Assembly (NCBI RefSeq): GCF_023952475.1
Contig: NZ_JALHRX010000007.1
Location: forward strand, 1 to 64,000
Source of the DNA: Cupriavidus sp. WGlv3
GTDB taxonomy: Bacteria > Pseudomonadota > Gammaproteobacteria > Burkholderiales > Burkholderiaceae
DNA: 64,000 nucleotides
Direction of reading: 5' to 3'
Positions 9,042 to 19,700 of this stretch are shown in pieces. A program made the translations under genes and the position numbers. The notes beneath the pieces were generated by a model. It was not told the DNA's origin, made no database searches, and saw only the letters and a program-made list of their open reading frames with translations. How positions within the stretch are numbered: position 1 is the stretch's first letter; the number at the start of each line of letters is the position of its first letter.

Positions 9042-9150
9042 CTGGAGTTTGCTGGCAGACCTCGTCTACTGTCAAATAGAGCCCGGCCGCCCATGCAGGC
9101 GGCCGCGACGCCGTGTCTCGCCAATTTGCCGCCCTGTTACCGCCCCCACC

Positions 9151-9795
9151 ATGCCCCCGAACCGTCAGCCCACCGAGCCTGCAACGTCCACCGCCTCCGC
9201 CCCGGTCGCGAAGAACCGGCGCGGGCTGGAAACGCGCGAACGCGTGCTCGCGGTCACGCGCGGGCTGATCAGTGCGCATGGCTACGCCGAGGTGACGCTC
9301 GACCAGATTTCCGCCGAGGCCGGCGTGGCCAAGAGCAGCCTGCTCTGGCATTTCGGCAGCAAGGAGATGCTGCTGGCGGAGGCCGCCACCAGCCTGTTCC
9401 GGCAGATCGGCGAGGAACTGGGCGCCGAGCCGCACCACGGCAGGACCGCGGCGCGGCGGCTCGAGAACAGCTTCGACCGGGTTGCCGGCTATCTCAGCGC
9501 CAATCCCGAGGCCAAGGGCGTTGTGCTGGCGCTGCTGTTCTCCGGCAGCGTGCCGGCCAGCGTGCGCGAGGAAATCCGCCGCAGCTGGGACAGCCACGTG
9601 CAAGACCTGGTCGCCGCGCTATCGGCCCCCGGCCGTCCGCTGCCGGCGCCGATGGCGCGCCTGATGATCGCCACCATCCACGGCTGCTACTGCCACTGGT
9701 ACGCCAGCGACCGCAGCGAACCGGTCGCCGCCTTCCTGGCGCCGGCGCGCGCGCTGTTCGGCGACTGGCTGCGCGAGCGCGACCGCGAGCGCTGA
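9151..9795 (+). CDS. TetR/AcrR-family regulator, probable repressor of the sulfatase gene
   Basis: A 214-residue TetR-family protein. After a 22-residue Ala/Pro/Thr-rich leader, residues about 25-75 form the helix-turn-helix (ERVLAVTRGLISAHGYAEVT, then AGVAKSSLLWHFGSKEMLLA), followed by an all-helical ligand domain. The ATG at 9151 is the nearest start that keeps the domain; a longer frame reaches back through the operator and is unlikely. It is divergent from the alkylsulfatase and its stop codon abuts the stop of the convergent reductase gene. An alkyl sulfate or long-chain alcohol ligand would fit; that is inference from context. Confidence 0.88.
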   Translation: MPPNRQPTEPATSTASAPVAKNRRGLETRERVLAVTRGLISAHGYAEVTLDQISAEAGVAKSSLLWHFGSKEMLLAEAATSLFRQIGEELGAEPHHGRTAARRLENSFDRVAGYLSANPEAKGVVLALLFSGSVPASVREEIRRSWDSHVQDLVAALSAPGRPLPAPMARLMIATIHGCYCHWYASDRSEPVAAFLAPARALFGDWLRERDRER

Positions 9796-10749
9796 TCAGG
9801 CGCGGCTGGCGAGCACGCACGCGGCCAGGTCCCACAGCGCATAGCCCACGCTCTTGAACACCAGCGGGCTGCCGGTGCACGCGCGGATCGCGTCGGCCTG
9901 CAGGATCGCGCGCTCGAACGGCTGCACGGCGGCCCAGTCGATGCCGGCCTGCAGCAGGTCGCCGGCCTCGTCCTCGATGCCGAACAGGGTATCGGCCAGC
10001 AAACGGCCATGGTCCGCGGCGGCATGGCACAGCGCCGGCGGCAGTTCGCACATGTCGGGCCGGAACGCGCCGACCGCGGCAATGAAGTGATGGTCGTGCC
10101 AGAGGCCGCTGTCGAGGTCCGGCAGCACCGGGCTGCGGCTCGACGTCACCGTGACCACCATCGACACGCGCGGCAATACCGCCGCGACCGACTCGGCCAC
10201 CTGCGCTTCCACCCCCAGCGTGCGCGCATGCGCGGCCAGCGCCTCGGCCTTGTCGCGCGTGCGCGAATGCAGCCACAGCCGGCGCACGCCCAGCCCGGCG
10301 ACGAAGGCCTCCAGGTGCGTCAGCGCCTGCACGCCCGCGCCGACGATCAGCAGTTCGCCGTCCGGGCGCGCGGCAAATCGCTGCGCCGCCAGCAGCGACA
10401 CCGCCGCGGTGCGTCGCCCGGTGACGGTGGGACCGTCAAGCATGGCGATGCGCGCGCCGGTATGCGCATCGGCCACCACCACTTCGCCGAGGATGCTGGG
10501 CAGGCCGCGCTGCGGGTTGCCGGGATGCACGGTGATGTTCTTGGTCATCACCAGCTCGCGGTTGCGCGCCGGCATCACCAGCAGCGTGCCCGCGCCCTGC
10601 TGCGCGTCGCCGACCGGCAGCGCGATACGCGGCGGTGCCATGGCGGTGCCGTCGCGCAGCTCGGCCAGCATGTCGGCGATGGCTTGCGCCAGTTCGGGAT
10701 ACGGCAGGCGCGCCGCGGTGGCGGCGGCATCGAGGGCAACGAGGGACAT
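9796..10749 (-). CDS. ornithine cyclodeaminase/mu-crystallin family, probable delta1-pyrroline(piperideine)-2-carboxylate reductase
   Basis: A 317-residue (with start codon) NAD(P)H-dependent enzyme of the OCD/mu-crystallin family. The Rossmann motif is GAGVQALTHLEAF near residue 137, preceded by the family-typical MLDGPTVTGRRTAAVSLLAA segment. The reductase subgroup that makes L-proline or L-pipecolate from the cyclic imine looks closest, but true ornithine cyclodeaminase or alanine dehydrogenase activity cannot be excluded by eye. The ATG at 10749 opens MSLVALDAAATA. It is convergent with the TetR gene, with adjacent stop codons, and no proline or lysine pathway gene is next to it. Confidence 0.8.
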   Translation of the reverse strand: MSLVALDAAATAARLPYPELAQAIADMLAELRDGTAMAPPRIALPVGDAQQGAGTLLVMPARNRELVMTKNITVHPGNPQRGLPSILGEVVVADAHTGARIAMLDGPTVTGRRTAAVSLLAAQRFAARPDGELLIVGAGVQALTHLEAFVAGLGVRRLWLHSRTRDKAEALAAHARTLGVEAQVAESVAAVLPRVSMVVTVTSSRSPVLPDLDSGLWHDHHFIAAVGAFRPDMCELPPALCHAAADHGRLLADTLFGIEDEAGDLLQAGIDWAAVQPFERAILQADAIRACTGSPLVFKSVGYALWDLAACVLASRA

Positions 10750-10843
10750 GCGCGGGCTCCGGCGAGATATGGCGAAGCGCCATTATTGCCCACGGCCAGC
10801 GGCGTTGGCCGCGGCACCGGGTCCGAACACTTCGATACGGGTC

Positions 10844-13063
10844 TCAGCGCCTGGCCGCGGGCGCGCGCACCGAAGCGCCGCGCACTTCGATGCCGATGCG
10901 GTCCACCACCTTGCCGGCGGCATCGAGCAGCTCCACCTGGTGCCGGCCCGGCCAGGGCAGCCATGCCACCTCGCCGCCACGCCCGAGCGGCTTGCCGTCC
11001 ATGCGCCAGCTGACCGCGCGCGCCGACTGGCCGGCCACGCCCTGCGCATGGAACCACACCCGCTGCGCGGCCGGCGGCATGTCGGGATCGAGCGCAAACA
11101 CGGTGCCGTCGGCCGGCGTGGCGATCATGGGGGCACTCGGGCGCGCGGCGGGCGCCGCCACGCTGACGTGCCGGACCGCGGTGCCCGCCAGGAACACTTC
11201 ATCGCGCGCGGGCTCCAGCCCGTCGTCGAAGCGCAGCGCCACGCGCTCCACGCCGGCAGGCATGGCCGGCGCCTGGCTTGGTTGCGCGCGATGCAGGACT
11301 TCCATCACGTCGTGCCACACCGGGGCCGCGCCCGACACCCCGGACACCTCGCGCATGCTGGCGCCGCTGGCATTGCCGACCCACACGCCCACGGTGTAGT
11401 GCTGCGACCAGCCGATGCACCAGTTGTCGCGCATGTCCTTGCTGGTGCCGGTCTTGACCGCGGTCCAGAAGCGCGTGGTGAGCGGGCTGTCGAGGCCGAA
11501 GGTGCGGGCGCGGGCGTGACGGTCGGACAGGATGTCGGCGATCACGTAGCTCGCGCCCGGCTGCATCACGGCCTTCGCCGCCACCGCCGGCGCCCCTTGC
11601 CGCAAGCGCGGCGGCGCATAGCTGCCGCCATTGGCGAGCGCGCGGTAGGCATTGGTCAGCGCCAGCAGTGACACATCCGCGCTGCCCAGCGCCAGGCTGT
11701 AGCCGTAGTAGTCGCCCGCCTCGGTCAGCGGCAGCCCCAGCGCCACCAGGCGCTTGTGGAAGCGGTGCGGGGTCACCATCACCAGCGTGCGCACCGCCGG
11801 CACGTTCAGCGAAGCGGCCAGCGACGCGCGCAGGCTGACCCAGCCGGCATAGCGATGGTCGTAGTTCTGCGGCACGTAGAGCCCGCCGCCGACCGGCAGG
11901 TTCACCGGCCGGTCATCGAGCAGCGAGGCCGCGGTCAGCCGCTTCTCTTCCAGCGCCTGCTCGTACAGGAACGGCTTGAGCGTCGATCCCGCCTGGCGCA
12001 GCGCCGCCGCGTGGTCGACCTGTGCGGCGCCGGACAGCGCGCCGGACGAGCCCACGTAGGCCAGCACGTCGCCGCTGGCGTTGTCGATCACCACCACCGC
12101 GCCGTCCTCGACATTGCGCCCGGCCAGTTCGCGCAGGTGCCGGTCCAGGCTGGCCACGGCAGCGCGTTGCAGGCGGGCGTCGAGCGTCGACGCGATGCGC
12201 GCGGGCATGGCGGCCCCAGCTGGCAACTGCGCGCGGGTCTCGCTGACCAGCTGCCGCGACAGGTGCGGCGCCAGCTGCCTGAACCCCGCCAACGGCGCGG
12301 CCGCCGCGGCGCGCTGCGCCACCGGACCGGTGCGCAGCAGCGCGAGTTGCGCAAAGCCCGCCAGGCCATCGCACTCGCGCGGCAGCCGCATCTCGCGCAG
12401 GATGCCGCAGGCGCGGCTGGCCACCTGCGCGGCGCGGGCATTGGGCGCGCGCACCAGCGCCACCGCCAGCGCCGACTCGCGCGCATCGAGCCCCTCGGGA
12501 TACTTGCCGAACAGCACCTGCGACATCGCCGACAGCCCCACCAGTTCGCCGCGGAACGGCACCAGGTTCAGGTAGGCCTCGAGGATCTGGTCCTTGCTCC
12601 AGCTCCGTTCCAGTACCGCGGCACCGGCGGCCTGTCCCAGCTTCTGCGTCAGGCTGCGCCCCTGCCCCGGCGCACCCGGGCGGCGCAGGTCGTCATCTAG
12701 CAGGCCGGCCAGCTGCATCGTCAGCGTGGACGCCCCGCGCGTGCGCGTGTTCCACAGGTTGGCCCAGGCGGCCGCGGCCACGCCCTGCCAGTCGACGCCG
12801 CTGTGGGCATAGAAGCGCCGGTCCTCCGACAGCACGATCGCCGTGCGCAGCGCGGGCGAGGTGTCGGCCAGCGCCACCCAGTCGCCGCGGCGCGCGCGGA
12901 AGTCGTCGCGCACGCGGCCCACCGGCTCGCCGTCGCGGTCCAGCACCACCACATCGGCGCTGCGCCAGTCGGCGCGCACCTGCGCGAAGCTGGGCAATGC
13001 CGCGGCCGGCGTGGACCAGGCCAGCGCCGCCGCCATCGCAACCAGGGCCAGGCGCGGTGTCAT
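10844..13063 (-). CDS. pbpC: penicillin-binding protein 1C
   Basis: A 739-residue bifunctional peptidoglycan synthase of the PBP1C class. A short N-terminal signal or anchor (1-22) precedes the glycosyltransferase domain with catalytic Glu80 in SEDRRFYAHSGVDW; the transpeptidase domain has Ser360 in STLK and a KTGT box; a C-terminal BiPBP_C domain follows (about 655-739). PBP1C polymerises glycan and has a penicillin-binding domain of unclear function. The ATG at 13063 overlaps the TGA of the upstream YhhN gene (ATGA). In E. coli pbpC is paired with the alpha-2-macroglobulin gene yfhM; here the same pair is kept with one gene inserted. Confidence 0.95.
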   Translation of the reverse strand: MTPRLALVAMAAALAWSTPAAALPSFAQVRADWRSADVVVLDRDGEPVGRVRDDFRARRGDWVALADTSPALRTAIVLSEDRRFYAHSGVDWQGVAAAAWANLWNTRTRGASTLTMQLAGLLDDDLRRPGAPGQGRSLTQKLGQAAGAAVLERSWSKDQILEAYLNLVPFRGELVGLSAMSQVLFGKYPEGLDARESALAVALVRAPNARAAQVASRACGILREMRLPRECDGLAGFAQLALLRTGPVAQRAAAAAPLAGFRQLAPHLSRQLVSETRAQLPAGAAMPARIASTLDARLQRAAVASLDRHLRELAGRNVEDGAVVVIDNASGDVLAYVGSSGALSGAAQVDHAAALRQAGSTLKPFLYEQALEEKRLTAASLLDDRPVNLPVGGGLYVPQNYDHRYAGWVSLRASLAASLNVPAVRTLVMVTPHRFHKRLVALGLPLTEAGDYYGYSLALGSADVSLLALTNAYRALANGGSYAPPRLRQGAPAVAAKAVMQPGASYVIADILSDRHARARTFGLDSPLTTRFWTAVKTGTSKDMRDNWCIGWSQHYTVGVWVGNASGASMREVSGVSGAAPVWHDVMEVLHRAQPSQAPAMPAGVERVALRFDDGLEPARDEVFLAGTAVRHVSVAAPAARPSAPMIATPADGTVFALDPDMPPAAQRVWFHAQGVAGQSARAVSWRMDGKPLGRGGEVAWLPWPGRHQVELLDAAGKVVDRIGIEVRGASVRAPAARR

Positions 13064-13764
13064 GGCTGCTTGCGTCCCGATACCAGGCCCGCGACCAGCA
13101 GCACCTGCGCCGCGGCGTAGGTCCACCAGATGCCGAGCTGGAACGATTCGAACGGCACCAGGAAGCGTGCGATGCCGATCATCAGGTCCGACGCGGCAAA
13201 GCACAGCGCGCCCAGCGCCGCCAGCGGCGTCGGCAGGCGCGCCACCAGCGCGCTGCATACCATGGCGGCCAGCACGCCCACGTACAGGGTCACCGGCACG
13301 GCCAGCGTGCCGAGGTTGGGCCAGAAGCGGCCCAGCATGGTGCCCGCCACGCCGAGCATGGCGCCGCAGGCAATCAGCCGGTGCGGGCGGGTATCGCCCG
13401 CCAGCGGCACCAGCAGGCGCAGGTAGGCCAGGTGCGCCAGCAGGAAGGCGCCGAGCCCGCCGACGAACGAAAACGACAGCGTCGGCAGCGCCAGCAGGAA
13501 ATCGCCCAGCGCCGAGCACAGCAGCGCCGTGACCAGCCAGCGGCGCTCGCCGGGCACGCGATGGAACCACGCGGCGCGCGCCAGCAGCACCGCCATCGCC
13601 GTCTTCCATGCCGGCTGCATGGCGATATGTCCGGTCAGCGGCGCGCCGTCGGGAAGATCCAGCGCCACCTGCACCAGCAGCGCGCCGTAGATGAGGCCGG
13701 CCATGGCGCCCGCGAGCCACCACTCGCGCACGCGCGCCGGCATCAGCGCGGAAAGCCAGCTCAT
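13060..13764 (-). CDS. YhhN-family membrane protein (lysoplasmalogenase-like)
   Basis: A 234-residue polytopic inner-membrane protein with about seven or eight hydrophobic helices, resembling the YhhN/TMEM86 family (for example LCSALGDFLLALP and CFAASDLMIGIARF, whose Asp residues are conserved in the family). TMEM86 proteins hydrolyse the vinyl-ether bond of lysoplasmalogens; the bacterial substrate is unclear. Its ATG at 13764 overlaps the TGA of the alpha-2-macroglobulin gene and its own TGA overlaps the pbpC ATG, so all three are translationally coupled. The longer frame reaching to 14304 is a shadow of the upstream gene. Confidence 0.85.
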   Translation of the reverse strand: MSWLSALMPARVREWWLAGAMAGLIYGALLVQVALDLPDGAPLTGHIAMQPAWKTAMAVLLARAAWFHRVPGERRWLVTALLCSALGDFLLALPTLSFSFVGGLGAFLLAHLAYLRLLVPLAGDTRPHRLIACGAMLGVAGTMLGRFWPNLGTLAVPVTLYVGVLAAMVCSALVARLPTPLAALGALCFAASDLMIGIARFLVPFESFQLGIWWTYAAAQVLLVAGLVSGRKQP

Positions 13765-16700
13765 GGGCGCGCCCCGACCGCCAGCCGCGCATTGGGCGCC
13801 ACGCCGAACACGTCGGGCGCGTACATCGCTTCTACCCGCGTGGGCGGCAGCGCGAAGTCGCCGGCGTTGTTCAGCCGCACCGTGTATTCGACCGAGACCT
13901 TGCCCTTGGGCAGGTAGCCGAAGTACTCGCGGTAGGCCTGCGGCGTGCGTTCGATATAGGCCGGCCACGCCGCGCCCTGGCGCCGCTCGCCGCGCGTGGC
14001 GATGGCCGAGTCGCGGCCCAGGCCGCTGCCGAGGATGGTGGCGCCGGCGGGTACCGGATCGCTGACCACCACCCAGGTCATGTCGGCCTGCGCATCGATC
14101 TCCAGCTTGACGCGGTAGACGTCGCCGCGCGACCACTTGCCCGGCACCGCCTGCTCCTGCGCCGTCACGGTGCGCTGGATGCGGTAGCCCGCCGCCAGCG
14201 GCGCGGTCACCGGCACCGCCGCCATGGCGCGCACCGTGGCCCACGGCTGGCCCGCTCCGGCCTGTTCCACCTGCAGCGTGCCACCGTCGGCGCCGGCCGG
14301 CCACGGCAAGTCGATGCTGCCCTGCGCCACGCCGTCAGTACGCTGCGCGCGCGCCCAGTCGAAACTGCGCGCGGCGTCAGCAGCATGGCTGATGCTGGCG
14401 CGCGTGGTGCCGGCCACCGGCGTCTTCTCGAACGCCTGCGCAAAGCGCGTCACCGCCAGCATGCCCCAGGCATTGGCGGTGGTGGTGCCCCAGGCGCCAT
14501 GCACCTGGCGCCCCAGCAAGCCAGTGGCAAGTTGCGGCGCATCTTCCTTCCAACCCGGCAGTTCAGACGCCAGCGCCAGCAGGCGCGCGGCGTTGACGTC
14601 GCCGCCGGCCATCATCCACCACCAGTTGTCGTTGCGCTCGGTGGAGAACGCCAGGCGCGTGCCCTGCACCGTCAGGCGCGAGCGCAGCAGCTGCTGCGCC
14701 TCGGCCAGGCGCTGCTCGCGCTGCGGGATGTCCTGCACGCGGGTCAGCAGCAGGGTCCAGTCCAGCAACGCGGAGGTCGGCCATTGCGCCGGCAGGATCT
14801 GGATCGATCCGAGCATGCGCGCCTGCGCATGGCCGGTGCGCGACAGCGCCTCGAGCGCGGCCAGCTTGCGCACCTCCAGGTACTGCGTGCCACCCACCGG
14901 CGACCAGCTGTCGCGGCGGATGCGGCCCTCGACGAAGTCGGCCAGGCCGCGCTCCATCTGCGCGCGCTGCGCGTCGGGGATGCGCAGCGCCTGCCCGGCG
15001 CGCGCGGCCTCGTCGGTCACCGCCAGCAGGTAAGCGGTCAGCACTTCGCTGCCGTAGTCGCTGTCGCTGTTCAGCGGGAAGTAAGAGGCCAGGCCGTTGG
15101 CATCGAGGTAGGACGGCAGCTGCGCCATCAGCGCGTCCCACGCGGCGCTGTCGTTCAGCCCGATGGCCTTCGAGGCGCGCTGCTCCAGGCACGTGAACGG
15201 ATAGTTGCGGAACCACTCGCGCACGCCCGGCATGCCGCCCGCCAGCGACGACTGGAAGTTGACCTGCACTCCGCCGCGCAGCTTGCCGGCCGGATCGGCC
15301 AGCGCGCCCGGCGGCGCCTTGACCGGAATCGACAGCGACGGCGCCACCTGCGCCAGCGTGGCCTGCTGCACCGTGACCGGCACCGCCGGCACGATCTGCT
15401 GCGACACCTTGATGCGGTCGGAAGCGCCTCCCGAATCACGTCCACCCGCCTGCTCGCTCGCCTGCACCTCCCACATCACCGTGCCGGTGCGCGCGTAGGC
15501 CAGCAGCGCGGGCGCAGTCACGTCCCAGCCGATCTCGCGCGCCTCGCCCGCGGGAATCTGCACGGTCTGCGCCGGCAGGCCTGCCTCATTGCCGAGCAGC
15601 GTGCCGCGCGCGCTGGCCTGCACCGTCATCGCCCGCTTGGTGGTATTGCGCAGCGTGAACATGGCGCGGTAGCGGTCGTCCTCGCGTACCAGCGGCGGCA
15701 GGCCGGAAATCACCTGCAGGTCTTGCGTCGCGGCGATGGTGGCGCTGCCGGTGCCGAAGCGGCCCAGGCCCAGGTCCGCCACCGCGACGATGCGGAAGCT
15801 GGTCAGCGAATCGTTGAGCGGCACCTCGACGCTGGCCCGGCCCTCGGCGTCGAGCTGCACGCGCGGGTTCCACAGCAGCAGCGTGTCGAACAGTTCGCGC
15901 GTCGGGCTCTTGCCGCCGCCGCCGCCCGCCGGCACCGCCTTGCGCCCGTAGTGACGGCGCCCGATGATCTCCATCTGCGCGGTCGAAGTTTCGACGCCGT
16001 AGCCGCGCCGCTGCAGCATCGCGTCGAGCAGGTCCCAGCTGGTGTTGGGCATCAGTTCCAGCAGCGCCTGGTCCACCGCGGCCAGCGCCACTTCGCCGTT
16101 GGCGGCGGGCTTGCCGTCGGGCAGCCTGACCTGGATCGCCACGCGCGCCTTGCCGCGCACCGGGTAGCTGATCTTGTCCGGGGTCACGGCGACGTCGAGC
16201 CGGTGGCCGGCGTTGCCGACGCGGATCTCGGCCAGCCCCAGCCGGAACGCCGGCTTGGACAGGTCGACCAGCGCGGTTGGCGCCGCATACTCGCGCCCTT
16301 CGCTGCGGAATGCGCGCCACCACTCGCCCGGCTGGCGCCAGCCCCAGGTGAAGAACGAATACCACGGCACCTCGTGCAGGCGCCCGCGCAAGGCCAGCAC
16401 CGAGACGTAGACGTTGGGCCCCCACTCCGGCTTGACCTGCACGCGCACGGTCGGATCGCTGCCGTGCAGTTCCACCACCTGGGTATGGTAGATGCCTTCA
16501 CGCTCCACCGCCACCAGCGCGGTGGCGTGACGGAACGGCATGCGCACCTGGAACACCGCGGTGTCGCCCGGCGCGTAGGACTTCTTCTCCGGCAGCAGGT
16601 CGATGCGGTCATGGTTCTCGCCGCCGAACCACAGTTCGCCCTGGCGCGTGACCCACACCGTCGTGGCGGCCTGCGCGGTGCGGCCGTCCTTGTCGCGCGC

Positions 16701-19700
16701 GCTCGCCACCAGTTCGATCTGGCCGGCCTGCTCCAGCGCCACCTCGCAGCGCGCGCGGCCGTGCGCATCGGTGCGGGTTTCGCACACGGTGCCGAGGTCG
16801 CGCGTCTCGGTGCGGTTGTCGTAGCGGTAGAAGCCGCCCACCACGCGCTTGCGCGCCGAGGTAGTGATGCGCGCGCGCGCATTGACCTTGACCGGCGCGT
16901 CCGCCACCGGCTTGCCGTTGACGTCGAGCACCACGCCATGCACCGCCAGCTTCTGCTTCACCGAGACCCAGTCGTCGGTGCGGATGCCGGCCACCACCGC
17001 CGCCGGCCAGACCGGCACGGTCTGGCGCAGGGTCTGGATCTCGCCGTTGGGATCGGCAAAGCCGGCCTCGAGCACCAGGTCGCGCGGCGCGTCGGTCTTG
17101 GGCAGCTTGCGCAGCGTCACGCTACCGTTGCCGTTCTTGTCCAGCGTCAGCGGCAGCTTGTCAGCGACCAGCTGCTGGCCGTCGGCACTGGCGTCGCTCT
17201 GCTGGTCTTCGTCCATCTCTTCGTCGCCGCCGCTCTCGCGCTGCGCGCGCGGCGGGTTGAACGAGAACTCGTCGTAGCCGGGGAAGCTCACGTACTTGTC
17301 GCGCAGCAGCGCGGACACGCGCACCGGCAGCCCGGCCGCGCCGCCACCGGACAGATAGTGGATCTCGACCCCGACCGGCAGTTCGGCCGGTGCCACCACG
17401 GGCCCGGCCTTGCCCGCCACCTGCAGCGTGCCGGCCAGCACCGGCAGGCGGAACGCCTCGACCCGGAAGCTGCCGCTGGTGTAACTGCGCGCGTCGCCGT
17501 CGTCCTGCGCGCCCTCGCCCTTTTGCGTCTCCAGCTCGACCGTATAGACCCCGAGCTTAGCCGCGGCGGGCACCTGGAAGGTGCTTTCCGCGCTGCGCCC
17601 GCCGGTTGCGGTCTGGCGCCATTGCAGCGGCAGCTCGTAGCTCTGGCCGCTGCCTTCATGGCGGATGGTCACGCGCGTGGGCAGCGGACGGCTCGCCGGC
17701 GGCAAGGCAAAGCCCTGCGCGGTCTCGGCGCGGATCAGGTGCTTCATCGACACGGTTTCGCCGGCGCGCAGCAGGGTGCGGTCGAAGATTGTGTGGGCGC
17801 GCACGGTGGGCGTGGCGCTGGTGTCGGTCGGCACATTGAAGCGCCAGCTCTCGATGCCGCGGTTCCAGTCCGACATCACGAAAGCCATGTCGGCCTTGCC
17901 ACGCGCCTGAGGGTGCGCGGCGGCGATGCGGGCGGAAACGAAATAGCCCGACAGCCCGTTCTGGTCGCAGGCGCTCTCCGGTGCCGCGGGCAGTCTGGCA
18001 AAGCGCGCCACCCCGCTGGCATCGGTACGGCCTTCGCCCAGCAGGCGTCCGCTGCAGTCGCGCACCGCCACCGCGGCGTCGCGCACCGGCTTGCCGTCGT
18101 CCAGCGCGGTGACCCAGGCCACCCCGCTGCGGCTGCCGTCATCTTCGTTGCCGGTGCTGCGGCCCAGCTTGAAATGCACGCCCAGGTTGGTCACCAGCGC
18201 CGCGGTGCGCACGTACATCGGCGCGCGCTTGCCCAGCAGCGCCTCGCCCAGCATCGGCGAGGCGATCTCGACCACATGGAAGCCCGGCTCCGGCAACGGG
18301 ATGCCGACCACCTCGAACGGCCGCGGCGCATCGCCCGAAGGCTTGGGCACCGCCAGCTTCTGCACGCCCGGGGTGCGCTCGAGCAGCGATACCGAGCGGG
18401 TTTCGATCGACACCGCGTTGCGCGGATTGTTGACGCGGTACGGCGAGCGGCCCGCCAGCACGGCGTCGAGCTCGCCGCGCGTATAGCTGGCCTCGTGCAG
18501 GCGGCGCACCAGGCCCAGCCATTGCATCACGGCGCCATCGTCGTCGACGCGCAGCTTCATCACGGTGCCGGCCCGGGCCTGCACGCCGCGCACGGCCAGG
18601 TCGGCTTCGACATTGCGCAGCGTCACCGGCAGCAGCGGCGGATAGTCTGCCGCCGACTTGCCGCGCGGCAGCTCGCCGAAGCGCTCGACCACGCCGAACG
18701 GCGCCGCGGCAAACTTGGCCAGCGGCGGCATCGCGGCCGTGGCCACCTTGAGCGGGAACAGGTCCGCATTGGCCAACGCGCGGCCGCTGTCGTCCTGCAG
18801 CTTGGGCGGCACTTCGATGGTGAACTGCGCCTTCTCGGCGAACGGCGCGGCAAAGGTGAGCGCGCTGACGCTGGCGTCGGGCGCCAGGTCGGGGTCGAAC
18901 TGCGGCGCGCGCGGGCCCGACGGGGTCTTCAGCACCACGCTCTCGGCCAGCTTGCGCGGCACCGGCGCGGAGAAGGTCACCGTCATCGGCCGCAGCGGCG
19001 TGCAGGGCGACTGCGCGTGTTCGCGCTCACAGCTGAAGCTGGCGGTAAACGGCTCGCGCACGGTGTAGTCGAAGCGGCGTTCCTCGCGCGTGGCGACGCC
19101 CGACGGCGTGGCAATGCCCGCGCCCAGTACCAGCTGCACGCGCGCCGCAGCCGGCAGCCGCTGCTGGCAGGCGAGCAGGTGCACCGCATCCGGCAACGGC
19201 TTGGCGAGGCGGTCCCAGCGGATCGCCTCGAGCACGGCCTCGCGCTCCTTGCCGGCCAGCAGCCGCACCGGGATGCGCTCGCCCAGCCCCTGCGCCTGGC
19301 ACCAGGCGTGCTCGCGCACCGAGGCCGCGGTGGCGGCGCCGTTGAAGCGCAGCGCGAAGACCTGGTCTTCCTCGATCTCGCCGCCGGAGGGCCGGCTCGA
19401 GACCACGGTCGGGCCGCCGGTCTCGAAGCGGTATTCCGCCTTGCCGGCATAGGCGTTACCGGCCTCGCTGCGCAGCCCGGCGCGCATGCGCACGGTGCAG
19501 CGCACGCCGGGCGGCAGGTCGCTGGCGAAGTCGTAGACCCAGTTTTTGGCGTCGATCCAGCGCGCCTGGCCGCTGGTGCTGGCGCCGGTACAGGAAACCG
19601 CCGCGGGTGCCGTGGCCTGGACATCGCCCATCGGCACCATGGCTTCGTCGAAGCGGATCGCCACCTGCCGCACCTGGCCCACCGTGCCTTCCGGCGAAAA